A DNA stretch of 64,000 nucleotides, from NCBI RefSeq assembly GCF_029887935.1, contig NZ_JARXRO010000011.1:185402-249401 (forward strand), written 5' to 3'. A program made the translations under genes and the position numbers. Position 1 is the first letter of the stretch; each line of letters begins with the position of its first letter. Source of the DNA: Luteimonas kalidii (GTDB lineage: Bacteria > Pseudomonadota > Gammaproteobacteria > Xanthomonadales > Xanthomonadaceae). Shown in pieces: positions 1 to 9,115 of this stretch. The notes under the pieces were generated by a model. That model was not told the DNA's origin. It was given only the letters and a program-made list of their open reading frames with translations, and did not search any database.

Positions 1-699
1 CTCGAATCCCTCGTTCCGCAGGCGCGCGAGCACCGGCTCGATCACGTCGAGCTCCTCGCGGCCCAGATGGCCGGCCTCGCCGGCATGCGGGTTGAGGCCG
101 AGCACCGCGATCCGTGGCGCGTCGATCCCGAAGTCCGCGCGCAGCGCCGCGCGCACGATCCGCAGCACCCGCTCCAGCAGTTCCGGAGTGATCGCGTCGG
201 CCACGTCGCGCAGCGGCAGGTGGGTCGTCGCCAGTGCGACGCGGACGACGTCGTTGGCGAGCATCATCACCACCTCGCGGCCGGCGCGCTGCGCCAGCAG
301 CTCGGTGGTGCCGGTGTAGGGGATTCCGCCGAGGTTGATGGTGGCCTTGTGCACCGGGCCGGTCACGAGACCGTCGCAGTCGCCGCCCTGGCAGGCGTCC
401 GCGGCGCGCGCAAGCGCCTCGATGACCGCCGTGGCGTTGCGCGGATCCGGGGTTCCAGGTTCGCAGGCGACCGCGTTTGCAACGGACACGAGCGGCAGTT
501 GCCCGGGCGCCGCATGGACGGCGCCGGGCGGAAGCAGCTCCAGCGGGAGGCCCAACCGGGCCGCGGCATCGGTCAGCGTCGCCGGGTCGCCGTAGACCAC
601 CAGCCGCGCGTCCCAGGGGCGCTGCGCCGCGCGGACGCACAGCTCCGGACCGACGCCGGCCGGTTCACCCGGGACCAGCGCCAGGCGCGGAGCCGTCAT
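1..699 (-). CDS. pdxA: 4-hydroxythreonine-4-phosphate dehydrogenase PdxA (partial, C-terminus outside window)
   Basis: PdxA oxidises 4-phosphohydroxy-L-threonine with NAD(P) in the DXP-dependent pyridoxal phosphate pathway. The visible 233 residues are the N-terminal two thirds of a protein usually near 330 residues; the gene runs off the left edge. The N-terminus carries GEPAGVGPEL, the usual PdxA opening (normally GDPAGIGPE), followed by VTGPVHKATIN and GLNPHAGEAGHLGREE, which hold family metal- and substrate-binding residues. The ATG lies one base after the surA stop, so it is the third gene of an lptD-surA-pdxA unit, as in many gammaproteobacteria. Identity is clear from these motifs and the context. 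Confidence 0.95.
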   Translation of the reverse strand, partial: MTAPRLALVPGEPAGVGPELCVRAAQRPWDARLVVYGDPATLTDAAARLGLPLELLPPGAVHAAPGQLPLVSVANAVACEPGTPDPRNATAVIEALARAADACQGGDCDGLVTGPVHKATINLGGIPYTGTTELLAQRAGREVVMMLANDVVRVALATTHLPLRDVADAITPELLERVLRIVRAALRADFGIDAPRIAVLGLNPHAGEAGHLGREELDVIEPVLARLRNEGFE

Positions 700-700
700 G

Positions 701-2023
701 TCAGCCGCCGGTGGCGGGCTGCTGCTGCGCGGCGTCGCCTGCGCGGATGTCGACGTAGGCTTCGCCGCGCATCTCGCGCACGTAGCGGTCCCATTCGTCC
801 TCGAGCTTGCGCTGGCCGATCGACTCGCGCACCTGCGCGCGACGATTCTCGTCGTCCACGCTGGTCTGGCGTTCGCCGACCCGCTGCACGATATGCCAGC
901 CGGCCTGGGTCTTGAACGGGGCCGACACCTGGCCGTCCTGCAGCGCCACGACCTGGCCGCCGAACTCGGGGCCGAACTCGTCCTGCGCGAACCAGCCCAG
1001 GGCGCCGCCCTCGGCTTTGCTGACGGTGTCGTCCGAACTCTCGCGCGCGACTTCCTCGAAGTCGGCGCCGCCCGCGATCCGGGCGCGCAGGGTGTCGATC
1101 CGCGCCTTGGCCTCGGCGTCGCCGCCCGCGCCCTCGGCGGGACGCACCAGGATGTGGCGGGCATTGAACTGGGTGACCGTGGCGCCGCCACCGGCCTGCG
1201 CGCCGTCGCGCGTGTCCACCAGCTGCAGCAGCTGGAACCCGCTCGGGCCGCGGATCGGACCGATGACGTCACCCTTGGACATGCTGCGGATGGCGTTGCC
1301 GAACGCTGCAGGAATCTCGTCGAGGCTGCGCCAGCCCAGGCTGCCGCCTTCGAGTGCGTTCGGGCTGTCGGAATAGCGCACTGCGGCGGCGGCGAAATCC
1401 ATCTCGTTGCGGTCGAGCAGGGCCTTGATGCCGTCGACCTTCTGCTGGCCCGTGGCGATCTGCTCCGGCGTCGCGCCCTCGGGCAGCGCCACCAGAATGT
1501 GGGCGAGACTGTACTGGGTGCTGCCGGCCTGGGAGGCCATGGCCGCATCCACCTCGGCATCGCTGACGCTGACCCGGCTCTGCGCGAAGCGCTGGCGCAT
1601 GCGCTGGATCACGATCTCGTCGCGCAGCGAACTGCGGAAGTCGTCCATCGACATCCCGTCGCGCGCGAGCTGCTGGCGCAACTGGTCGGGCGAGAGGTTG
1701 TTCTGCTGGGCGATGTTGTTGATCGCGCTGTCGACTTCGGCGTCACCGACGCGTACGCCGGTTTCCGCCGCACGCGCGGTCTGCAGCTTGACCAGGACCA
1801 GGCGCTCGAGCACCTGGCGCTCGAGCACCGGACGCGGCGGCAGCTGGTTCTGCCGGTCGGCGTACTGGGCGACGATGTTGGCGACGGCGCGGTCGAGTTC
1901 GCTCTGCAGGATCACGTCCTCGTCCACCACCGCGGCGATGCGTTCGAGCGGCTGGGTCTGCTGCGCGTGGGCGGAGGCTGCGAACAGCAGGGCGGCGCAC
2001 AGGAATGCGAGGCGGGTCTTCAT
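701..2023 (-). CDS. surA: Periplasmic peptidyl-prolyl isomerase/chaperone SurA
   Basis: SurA escorts unfolded outer-membrane proteins, including LptD, across the periplasm. The 440-residue product starts with a signal peptide cut near AHA-QQ (residue 20), then a SurA N-terminal chaperone domain (about 25-165) and two parvulin (PPIC) domains, roughly 175-280 and 293-395. Both parvulin domains show the family pattern of an HILV strand, a GG.LGW segment and a GWHI/GFQL end. The start ATG overlaps the lptD stop as ATGA, fixing the start and indicating translational coupling with its main client. Length and order match the family. Confidence 0.96.
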   Translation of the reverse strand: MKTRLAFLCAALLFAASAHAQQTQPLERIAAVVDEDVILQSELDRAVANIVAQYADRQNQLPPRPVLERQVLERLVLVKLQTARAAETGVRVGDAEVDSAINNIAQQNNLSPDQLRQQLARDGMSMDDFRSSLRDEIVIQRMRQRFAQSRVSVSDAEVDAAMASQAGSTQYSLAHILVALPEGATPEQIATGQQKVDGIKALLDRNEMDFAAAAVRYSDSPNALEGGSLGWRSLDEIPAAFGNAIRSMSKGDVIGPIRGPSGFQLLQLVDTRDGAQAGGGATVTQFNARHILVRPAEGAGGDAEAKARIDTLRARIAGGADFEEVARESSDDTVSKAEGGALGWFAQDEFGPEFGGQVVALQDGQVSAPFKTQAGWHIVQRVGERQTSVDDENRRAQVRESIGQRKLEDEWDRYVREMRGEAYVDIRAGDAAQQQPATGG

Positions 2024-4473
2024 GGGAGGGGGTCGTCTGCGGAAATGTCGTCGTCTGCGCTGCTGCCCAGTTCCGACGGCGGGACGAGATAGAGGTCGTC
2101 GCGGTGATACCCGAGGATAGCACGGCGCAGACGGCTCCTGTTGTCGGGGCCGGCCGAGCCCAGGCCCTTGAGCTCGATCTCGAGCTGGATCGAATCGTTC
2201 ATGTCGCCGCGGGTGTTGCGCACGTAGCGGCGCGCGACCAGGCGCGCGGCGACGCAGCAGCTTTCCCACTGGACGCCGGCAATGCCCTCGAGCACCTGCT
2301 TGTCCTGCAGCGAGTAGTAGTAGCGGCCGACCACGCTCCAGGTGGGATTGATCGGATACAGGAACGACAGGTCGACCTGTTCGAGCAGGTCGCTCTGGTT
2401 CAGCACGTTGCGGCGGTAGCGGTAGGACAGGTTGACGATGCCGTCGTCGCCGATCAGGTAGCGGGTGCGGAAGCTCGCCAGGTCCTCGCGCCGGCTGGCC
2501 GGATTCCACTGGTACGAGGCGCCCACGGTCCAGCGGTCGTTGATGGCGTAGTTCGTGTCCACCACCCATGCCGATTCGCCGCGTTCGATGGGCGCCTCGT
2601 TGCGCAGCGTGACGCGCGCATCGTCGAAGTACTGGATCTGACCGATGCTGGCCGACAGCTTCTCGCGGCCATCGGACTCGCGGATCAGGCGCGTGGTCAG
2701 CGCCATCGTCAGCTGGTTGGCGTCGCCCTGGCGGTCGGCGCCGGAATAGCGGTTGTCGCGGAACAGCTGGCCCCAGCTGAAGGTCATCGGCCGGGTATCG
2801 AACAGCGGCATGTCGCCCTGCTCGCGATAGGGCGAGTTGAGGTAGAACAGGCGCGGCTCGAGCGTGTGCAGGTAATCGGCGCCGCGGAAGCGCGTGTCGC
2901 GGTCGAAGAACAGGCCGGCATCGACCGTGCCGATGGCGTGGCTTGCCGAGGGCGAATCATCCGGACTGCCGGGATCCAGATCCTCGGCCAGTGCGTTGTC
3001 GAGCCGGTACTGCACGTGCCGGAATGCGACGGTGGGACGCACGTACCAGCTCGCCCCTTCCAGCGGCATGCTCACCCACGGCTTCACGTACAGGCGGCTC
3101 CCCCCTGGATTGACTTCGTCGTCGAGATGCGAGAAGCGCGTGACCTCCGCGTCGGTGCCCGCGACCAGCCACTGGCCGAACGGCTGTTCCCAGTTGACGT
3201 AGGCGCGCGGCAGGCGGTTGTAGGGCAGGCGGGATTCGGCGAACGTGTAGTCGGTCAGGTGCCGGTACTGGCCCTCGACCAGTGCGTTCCAGTAGCGGCC
3301 GCGCCCGTACACGCCGACGGCGCTGGTGAGCGAGGACACCGACAGCCCCTCGACGTTGCTGCTCGAGTCCTCGATCCAGCGCGGGTCGCTGAACCAGTAC
3401 ACGTTCGCGCGCGCCTGCCAGGTGCGGTCGATGTTGTGGTGACCGACGTAGCGGAACGCACCGCGGTCGTCCTCGCGCCGGTTCTCGGCGATCGGGACCT
3501 CGATGATCTCCTCGTCGCGCTCGCGCCAGGTCAGATCGTCCGAGGGCAGCGCCTGCAGTTCCAGGGTGCCGCGGCCGCGGCTGTAGAGGTAGCGGAACTC
3601 CGTGCCCAGCTGCAGCCCGCGCCGGCTCATGTACCGCGGCGTCAGCGTGAGGTCGTAGTTCGGCGCGAGATTGAAGTAGATCGGCTGGCGCCAGTCGAAG
3701 CCGTTGCGGCTGGACAGGCCGATGCTCGGATACAGCAGGCCGGTGCGCCGCTGGTCGTCGATCGGAAACGCGAGGTAGGGCACGTACAGCACCGGCACCT
3801 TGCCGATGCGCAGGGTGGCATTGCGGGCCACGCCGGTGCCCTTGTCGGTGTCGACGTCGATGCGCTGCGCGCGCAGTTCCCACCAGCGCTGGCTCGGGGG
3901 GCAGGTCGAATACGTCGACTCGAACATCCGGCCGCGCGCGTCCTGCATCTCGATCCGCTCCGCACCACCGTTGCCGCGACGCTCGGTGAGCTGGTAGCGG
4001 ACCTCGTCGATGCGGTGGGAGTCGTTGTTCTGGTCGCCCTCGAGTCGCTCGGCGACCACGCGCATGCCCGAATCCTGGTAGCGCACGTTGCCGGTGGCGG
4101 TATAGCTGCCGGTGTCCTGGGAGAACTCGATGCGGTCGGTGCCCAGGAACTGGTCGCCGCGGCGCAGGGTGACGTTGCCGGTGACGTTGTACAGCCCGCC
4201 GTCGACGCCGACGGTCTGGTCGCCCTGTATGTCGGTAGGCAGGTTCTCGCGCTCGGCGATGTCGCCCACCGGCGGCTGGGCATCGGGGAACAGTGGTACC
4301 GCGTCCTCGACCGGGCACAGCGACCAGTCGACCGGAATATCGTCGTCCGCGTGGGCTGCCAGCGACAGGGCGATGCAGATCGGCAGGGGCAGCAGGCGGA
4401 GCGCTGGACGCACGCGACGGAATCCCGGGGGCGGAAAGGCCGCTAGCTTGCCGGAACCACCGTGCAGCGGCAA
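2020..4473 (-). CDS. lptD: LPS-assembly outer-membrane protein LptD
   Basis: LptD with LptE inserts lipopolysaccharide into the outer leaflet. The 817-residue product has a signal peptide ending near AAHA (residue 42), a periplasmic jellyroll (OstA-like) domain around 85-190 with repeated strand patterns such as NVTGNVTLRRGDQF, and a long beta-barrel domain rich in aromatic strands. Cysteines at 53, 191 and the pair 739-740 correspond in arrangement to the four cysteines of E. coli LptD (31, 173, 724, 725), whose disulphides govern its activation. First gene of the lptD-surA-pdxA unit. The start could lie slightly downstream, for example at the valine codon before PALRLLP, which would give a shorter signal peptide. 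Confidence 0.95.
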   Translation of the reverse strand: MPLHGGSGKLAAFPPPGFRRVRPALRLLPLPICIALSLAAHADDDIPVDWSLCPVEDAVPLFPDAQPPVGDIAERENLPTDIQGDQTVGVDGGLYNVTGNVTLRRGDQFLGTDRIEFSQDTGSYTATGNVRYQDSGMRVVAERLEGDQNNDSHRIDEVRYQLTERRGNGGAERIEMQDARGRMFESTYSTCPPSQRWWELRAQRIDVDTDKGTGVARNATLRIGKVPVLYVPYLAFPIDDQRRTGLLYPSIGLSSRNGFDWRQPIYFNLAPNYDLTLTPRYMSRRGLQLGTEFRYLYSRGRGTLELQALPSDDLTWRERDEEIIEVPIAENRREDDRGAFRYVGHHNIDRTWQARANVYWFSDPRWIEDSSSNVEGLSVSSLTSAVGVYGRGRYWNALVEGQYRHLTDYTFAESRLPYNRLPRAYVNWEQPFGQWLVAGTDAEVTRFSHLDDEVNPGGSRLYVKPWVSMPLEGASWYVRPTVAFRHVQYRLDNALAEDLDPGSPDDSPSASHAIGTVDAGLFFDRDTRFRGADYLHTLEPRLFYLNSPYREQGDMPLFDTRPMTFSWGQLFRDNRYSGADRQGDANQLTMALTTRLIRESDGREKLSASIGQIQYFDDARVTLRNEAPIERGESAWVVDTNYAINDRWTVGASYQWNPASRREDLASFRTRYLIGDDGIVNLSYRYRRNVLNQSDLLEQVDLSFLYPINPTWSVVGRYYYSLQDKQVLEGIAGVQWESCCVAARLVARRYVRNTRGDMNDSIQLEIELKGLGSAGPDNRSRLRRAILGYHRDDLYLVPPSELGSSADDDISADDPLP

Positions 4474-4524
4474 TGCGGGCGCCCATGGCGGTTCATGCTG
4501 CGGCCGCCTGTCGCGGTGGCGGGT

Positions 4525-5472
4525 TCAGCCCGCCGTCCGGGCAGGGGCGCCGTCGCCGAGCAACGCGGCCACGTGCGCCACCGCGCCTTCGCGCAGGGCC
4601 TGCAGGTCGTAGCCGCCCTCGAGCATCGACACGATCCGGCCGCAGGCGTGGCGCGAGGCCAGCCGCGCCAGCTCGGTCGTGATCCAGGCGAAGTCGGACG
4701 GATCCAGCGCCAGCTGGGCGAGCGGGTCGCGCCGGTCGCCGTCGAAGCCGGCCGAGACCAGCACCAGTTGCGGCGCGAAGGCGTCCAGGGCGGGCAACAG
4801 GTGCTCGCGCCAGGCTTGCCGGAACGCCTCGCCGCCGCTGCCGGCCGGCAGCGGCAGGTTGACCAGGTTGCCCGCCCCGCGCTCGTTGGCCGCGCCGGAC
4901 CATGGGTAGAGGTCGGCCTGGTGCGAGCTCAGGTACAGCACGCGCGGGTCGTGCTCGAAGATGGCCTGGGTCCCGTTGCCGTGGTGGACGTCGAAATCGG
5001 CGATCGCCACCCGTGCCAGCCCGAACCGCTCCAGCGCATGCGCCGCGGCCACCGCGATGTTGTCGAACAGGCAGAAGCCCATCGCCGCGTCGGCGGTGGC
5101 ATGGTGGCCCGGCGGCCGCACGGCGCAGAAGGCGGCGTCGGTCTCGCCGTGCATCACCGCTTCGGTCGCCGCGATCCCGGCACCGACCGCACGCAGCGCC
5201 GCCTCGGGGGAGCCGGGCGAGAGCAGGGTGTCCGGATCCAGCCGCATCGTGCCGGCCAGGGGCGGGCTCAGCACCGTCGCCAGCAGGCGTTCGTCGTGGA
5301 CGCGCAGCAGCTGGCCCCGGGTGGCCCGGGGCGCCTCGATCCATTCCAGCGCGGGGAACGCCGCGTGCACCGCCTCGAGCACCGCGCCGAGGCGTTCCGC
5401 GCACTCGGGGTGGCCGGCGCCGGTGTCATGGTCGAGACAGGCGGGGTGGGTGTAGCCGAGCAGCCGCGGCAT
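4525..5472 (-). CDS. Histone-deacetylase family zinc amidohydrolase
   Basis: A 315-residue member of the class II-like bacterial HDAC/acetylpolyamine amidohydrolase family, expected to remove acetyl groups from small amines or lysines. The active site is complete: PPGHH (His123, His124), zinc ligands in DFDVHHGNG (Asp161, His163) and SAGFDGDRRDP (Asp244), and the catalytic tyrosine in LEGGYD (Tyr288). There is no signal peptide, so it is cytoplasmic. It lies three bases after the cobalamin adenosyltransferase stop and is probably cotranscribed with it. The sequence does not show the natural substrate. Confidence 0.88.
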   Translation of the reverse strand: MPRLLGYTHPACLDHDTGAGHPECAERLGAVLEAVHAAFPALEWIEAPRATRGQLLRVHDERLLATVLSPPLAGTMRLDPDTLLSPGSPEAALRAVGAGIAATEAVMHGETDAAFCAVRPPGHHATADAAMGFCLFDNIAVAAAHALERFGLARVAIADFDVHHGNGTQAIFEHDPRVLYLSSHQADLYPWSGAANERGAGNLVNLPLPAGSGGEAFRQAWREHLLPALDAFAPQLVLVSAGFDGDRRDPLAQLALDPSDFAWITTELARLASRHACGRIVSMLEGGYDLQALREGAVAHVAALLGDGAPARTAG

Positions 5473-5475
5473 GGG

Positions 5476-6024
5476 TCAGCGGCGCTCGTGGCGCCACAGC
5501 ACTTCGCCCTGCCCGTCGTGCCGCGCCAGCACGCGCGCGAGCACGAACAGCAGGTCGGACAGGCGGTTGAGATAGCGGATCGCCTGCGGCCGCACCGCCT
5601 CCTGCCGCGACAGCGCCACCGTGCCGCGCTCGGCCCGGCGTACCACGGTGCGGGCGACATGGCAGCGCGCCGCGGCCTCGCCGCCGCCGGGCAGGATGAA
5701 GTCCTTCAGCGGCGGCAACGCGTCGTTGTAGTGGTCCAGGCGCGCCTCGAGCCGGTCGATGTCGGCGTCGCTGATGGCGGCGTGGCCCGGGATGCAGAGC
5801 TCGCCGCCGAGGTCGAACAGCTGGTGCTGGATCGAAGTCAGCAGCGCGTGCACGTCCTCCGGCAGCGGTGCGGCGAGCAGCAGGCCGATGGTCGAGTTGG
5901 CTTCGTCGACGGTACCGTACGCATCGACCCGCGCTGAATCCTTCGCCACGCGGCTGCCGTCGCCCAGGCCGGTGGTGCCGTCGTCGCCGGTCCGCGTGTA
6001 GATCTTCGACAGGCGGTTGCCCAT
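5476..6024 (-). CDS. PduO-type ATP:cob(I)alamin adenosyltransferase
   Basis: Transfers the adenosyl group of ATP to cob(I)alamin, making coenzyme B12. The 182-residue protein is the usual length for the PduO class and shows its N-terminal ATP-binding signature KIYTRTGDDGTTGL, then VDAYGTVDEANS and the late RRAER helix motif. It sits between a predicted B12 transporter upstream (24-base gap) and the HDAC-like gene downstream, so it probably acts in salvage of imported cobalamin. No de novo corrin synthesis genes are visible in the window. Confidence 0.93.
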   Translation of the reverse strand: MGNRLSKIYTRTGDDGTTGLGDGSRVAKDSARVDAYGTVDEANSTIGLLLAAPLPEDVHALLTSIQHQLFDLGGELCIPGHAAISDADIDRLEARLDHYNDALPPLKDFILPGGGEAAARCHVARTVVRRAERGTVALSRQEAVRPQAIRYLNRLSDLLFVLARVLARHDGQGEVLWRHERR

Positions 6025-6048
6025 GGTGGGAGTCGCTTGGCGCGCCGG

Positions 6049-6642
6049 TCAGCGGCGAACGACGTCCCGCGCCAGCGCCGTCTGCGCCGGCCACAGGCGC
6101 GCGGCCGCCACGTGCACGGCGGCCGCGATGCCCACGTACATCGCGCTCACGCGCAGGTATGCCGGCAGCCAGTCGCTGTAGTTCTTCCACCAGCCGGCGA
6201 GCGTGGGCCCGGCCACCGCGTCGCTCAGCCAGTAGAACCCGCCCTGCGCGAACAGGTGGCAGACCGCCGCCGCCAGGGCGACGCTCGCCACCAGCAGGCC
6301 CGCCGTGCGCCAGGCCAGGCGTCCGCCGGTGGCGCGCTGCAGCCACCAGCCGCCGGCCCACATGGCCAGGTGTGCGGGCACCAGCGCCCAGTAGCCGGGC
6401 GAGACGCAGTAGTGACTCCAGAAATCGATGCCCTGGCCACGGATCACGATCCAGTCCACCAGCACCGCCAGTGCCATCAGCAGCGGGAATGCCCAGCGCG
6501 TCCAGCGCGACAGGTAGAAGCCGCCGACGAAGAACACCGCCCAGGATGCATCCGGCACCGCGCCGAAATGATGCAGGCGCGTGGCGGCCATCACGGCGGC
6601 GAGCAGGGTGAGGATCGCGGCGCGGCTGGCGGCGGTGCTCAT
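6049..6642 (-). CDS. Integral membrane protein, probable BtuM-type vitamin B12 transporter
   Basis: A 197-residue protein with about six hydrophobic segments (starting near 8-26, 33-46, 51-68, 86-104) and no catalytic domain. Position 79 is a cysteine in the loop motif WSHYCVSPGYW. The Thiobacillus BtuM protein, a solitary ECF-type S-component for cobalamin, uses a cobalt-ligating cysteine at position 80 in a protein of similar size. The gene directly precedes a cobalamin adenosyltransferase on the same strand, supporting a role in B12 uptake. Function is inferred from size, cysteine position and neighbour; a member of an uncharacterised membrane family remains possible. No B12 riboswitch fits in the 91-base gap upstream. 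Confidence 0.65.
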   Translation of the reverse strand: MSTAASRAAILTLLAAVMAATRLHHFGAVPDASWAVFFVGGFYLSRWTRWAFPLLMALAVLVDWIVIRGQGIDFWSHYCVSPGYWALVPAHLAMWAGGWWLQRATGGRLAWRTAGLLVASVALAAAVCHLFAQGGFYWLSDAVAGPTLAGWWKNYSDWLPAYLRVSAMYVGIAAAVHVAAARLWPAQTALARDVVRR

Positions 6643-6733
6643 GCGGATCGGACTCCGGCGGAACAGGCGGGACAGCGCGCATTCTAGCCGACGCCGCCGC
6701 AGCGCGCCGCGAGCCGGCCGCTATCATGGCGCC

Positions 6734-7936
6734 ATGGAACGCGAACACGGGATCCTGATCGTGGGGGGTGGGCTGGTCGGCGCCAGCCTGGCGCTGGCGC
6801 TGGATCGGGCCGGCGTACCCGCGACCCTGCTCGAGGCCACGTCGTCCGCGCTGCCGCCGGTGTTCGACCAGCGCAACCTCAGCTTCGCCGAGGCCACGGT
6901 CAATGCGTTGTCCGCGCTCGGCGTGATGCAGCGGCTGCGCACGCCCACCGGGGCGATCCGCCGCATCCACGCCAGCCGCAGTGGGGACTTCGGACGCGTG
7001 CTGCTCGATGCGCGCGACTACGGCCGCAACGCGTTCGGGCAGGTGGTGGTGGCACGCGATTTCGGCCAGGCGCTGGACGAGGCGCTGACCGCGGCGACGC
7101 AGGTGCGCCGGCTGCGCGCGCGCTTCGTCAGCCTGGCGGAGTCGGAACCGGGCATGCGACGGCTGTGCATCGACGACGGGACCGGCGAGCACGTCGTCGC
7201 CGCGCGCCTGGTGGTCGCCGCCGACGGCACCGGCAGCGGCCTGCGCGCCGCGCTCGGTATCGAGGCCGAACACCACGACTACGGGCAGCGGCTGTTCGTC
7301 GCGCGGCTGCGGGCGTCCCAGGCGCCTGATGGCACCGCGTTCGAACGCCTGGGCGACCATGGACCCACCGCGCTGCTGCCGCGCGGCGACGGGGCGTGGG
7401 GCCTGGTGCACGGCGTGGATGCGGACCACGCCGATGCCGTCGCCGGGCTGCCGGACGCGGCGTTCCTGCAGCGGGTGCAGGACGCCTTCGGCTGGCGGGC
7501 GGGGCGGCTGCTCGAGGTGGGCGAACGCAGTGTCTATCCCGCAGTGCGGACGGTCGCCCGGCGCACCACGGCCGCGCGCGCGGTGCTGGTGGGCAACGCC
7601 GCGCAGACCCTGCACCCGGTGGGCGCGCAGGGGTTCAACCTGGGCCTGCGCGATGCGCTGACCCTGGCCGAGGTGGTCGCGGGCGCCGACGATCCTGGTG
7701 CCGAGGCGCTGCTCGCCGGCTACGCCGCGCGCCGGCACGAGGACCGCACGCGCACGCTCGCGTTCTCCGACGCCCTGGCGCGGCTGAGCGCCAGCCGCGT
7801 GCCGCTGCTGCGCCCGCTGCGCAGCGCCGGGATGGTCGCGCTGGACCGGGTGCCGTCGCTGCAGGCGCTGCTGGCCGGCGGCGCGATGGGGTACCGCGGC
7901 GACGTGCCCGCGCTGTGCCGGGCGCAGCGCGCATGA
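6734..7936 (+). CDS. ubiH: 2-octaprenyl-6-methoxyphenol hydroxylase UbiH
   Basis: FAD-dependent aromatic hydroxylase of ubiquinone biosynthesis. The 400-residue product shows the dinucleotide-binding GGGLVGASLALAL near the N-terminus, the DG motif in VVAADGTGSGLR, and GNAAQTLHPVGAQGFNLGL, whose GN in place of GD is characteristic of UbiH proteins. The chosen ATG gives an N-terminus that begins right at the Rossmann fold. Its stop overlaps the next hydroxylase start (ATGA), so the two are an operon. A TATCAT hexamer lies six bases before the ATG, but no matching -35 was found. Confidence 0.93.
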   Translation: MEREHGILIVGGGLVGASLALALDRAGVPATLLEATSSALPPVFDQRNLSFAEATVNALSALGVMQRLRTPTGAIRRIHASRSGDFGRVLLDARDYGRNAFGQVVVARDFGQALDEALTAATQVRRLRARFVSLAESEPGMRRLCIDDGTGEHVVAARLVVAADGTGSGLRAALGIEAEHHDYGQRLFVARLRASQAPDGTAFERLGDHGPTALLPRGDGAWGLVHGVDADHADAVAGLPDAAFLQRVQDAFGWRAGRLLEVGERSVYPAVRTVARRTTAARAVLVGNAAQTLHPVGAQGFNLGLRDALTLAEVVAGADDPGAEALLAGYAARRHEDRTRTLAFSDALARLSASRVPLLRPLRSAGMVALDRVPSLQALLAGGAMGYRGDVPALCRAQRA

Positions 7937-9111
7937 GGCGTCGCGAGCCGCACGACGTGGTGGTCGTCGGCGGCGGCGTGGTGGGCGCCGCCTGTGCCCT
8001 GGCGCTGGCGCGCGAGGGCCAGGACGTGCGCCTGCTCGAGGCCACGCGTCCCGCACCCTGGTCTGCGGACCAGGCGGACCTGCGCGCGTATGCGATCGCG
8101 CCGGACAACGTCGAGCTGCTCGACGCGCTCGACGCCTGGGCGCCGGTGCGCGATGCGCGCGCGCAACCCTATCGGCGGATGCAGGTCTGGGATGCCGGCG
8201 GTGGCGACCCGATCGTGTTCGACGCCGACGCGCTGGCGCGGCCGGAGCTGGGCTGGATCGTCGAGCACGGGCTGCTGGTCGAGGCGCTGTGGCGTGCGCT
8301 GGAGCGCGCGGGCGTGCGGGTCTCGTGTCCGGCGCGGGTGGCGGGGCTCGAGGCCTCCGACAGCGCCGTGACACTGCGTCTGGAAGACGGCACCTCGGTC
8401 GCCGCACGCATCGCCATCGCGGCCGACGGCGCGTCTTCACCGCTGCGGCAGATGGCGGGCATCGCCGCCGAGGGGCACGATTACGCCCAGCAGGGCGTGG
8501 TGGGCTACGTCCGCACGCAGCGCCCGCACGAGGCGACGGCGTGGCAGCGCTTCCTGCCCACCGGGCCGCTGGCGCTGCTGCCCTGGGTCGACGGCAGCTG
8601 CTCGATCGTGTGGACGCTTCCGGATGACGAAGCCGGGCGCGTGCTGGCACTGGACGAGGACGCGTTCGGCCGCGCCATCACCACCGCGTTCGATGCGCGC
8701 CTGGGCGAGATCCGTCCGCTCGGTCCGCGCGTCGCATTCCCCCTGCGGCGGCAGCTCAGCGACACCCAGCACCTGGGCCGGGTGCTGGTGATCGGCGACG
8801 CCGCGCACGCAGTGCACCCGCTGGCAGGGCAGGGCGTCAACCTCGGCCTGCGGGACGTGTCGGCACTGCGCCAGGCGGTCGCCGGCGCACGCCGGCGCCG
8901 GGTGGACTGGGACGCGCCGCACCGGCTCGCGCGCTGGGCGCGGGCGCGACGCAGCGACAATGCGCTGGCCGCGCATGCGTTCGAGGGACTCAACCGACTG
9001 TTCTCGAACGACGCGCTGGCGGCCACGCTGCTGCGCGGCCACCTGCTGGGCCTGGCGGGCCGGGTGCCGCCGCTGGTCGACCTGTTCTGGCGCCGCGCCG
9101 CGGGCGGCTGA
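7933..9111 (+). CDS. UbiI/VisC-family FAD-dependent ubiquinone hydroxylase
   Basis: A second flavin monooxygenase of the UbiH/UbiF/UbiI family, 392 residues. It has GGGVVGAACALALA (FAD binding), DLRAYAIAPDNVELLDAL (conserved region after the first fold), AADGASSPLR (DG motif) and GDAAHAVHPLAGQGVNLGL (GD motif). The ATG overlaps the ubiH stop by four bases. By analogy with E. coli it should act on another ring position (C5 or C6) of the ubiquinone precursor, but the motifs alone do not separate UbiI from UbiF or a broad-specificity UbiL/UbiM type. The gene ends four bases from a converging gene. Confidence 0.88.
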   Translation: MRRREPHDVVVVGGGVVGAACALALAREGQDVRLLEATRPAPWSADQADLRAYAIAPDNVELLDALDAWAPVRDARAQPYRRMQVWDAGGGDPIVFDADALARPELGWIVEHGLLVEALWRALERAGVRVSCPARVAGLEASDSAVTLRLEDGTSVAARIAIAADGASSPLRQMAGIAAEGHDYAQQGVVGYVRTQRPHEATAWQRFLPTGPLALLPWVDGSCSIVWTLPDDEAGRVLALDEDAFGRAITTAFDARLGEIRPLGPRVAFPLRRQLSDTQHLGRVLVIGDAAHAVHPLAGQGVNLGLRDVSALRQAVAGARRRRVDWDAPHRLARWARARRSDNALAAHAFEGLNRLFSNDALAATLLRGHLLGLAGRVPPLVDLFWRRAAGG

Positions 9112-9115
9112 CGGC

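Noticed and set aside
6643..6733. Possible cobalamin riboswitch before the B12 gene pair
   Set aside because: The divergent gap is only 91 bases and lacks a B12-box-like sequence; a riboswitch of about 200 nt does not fit.
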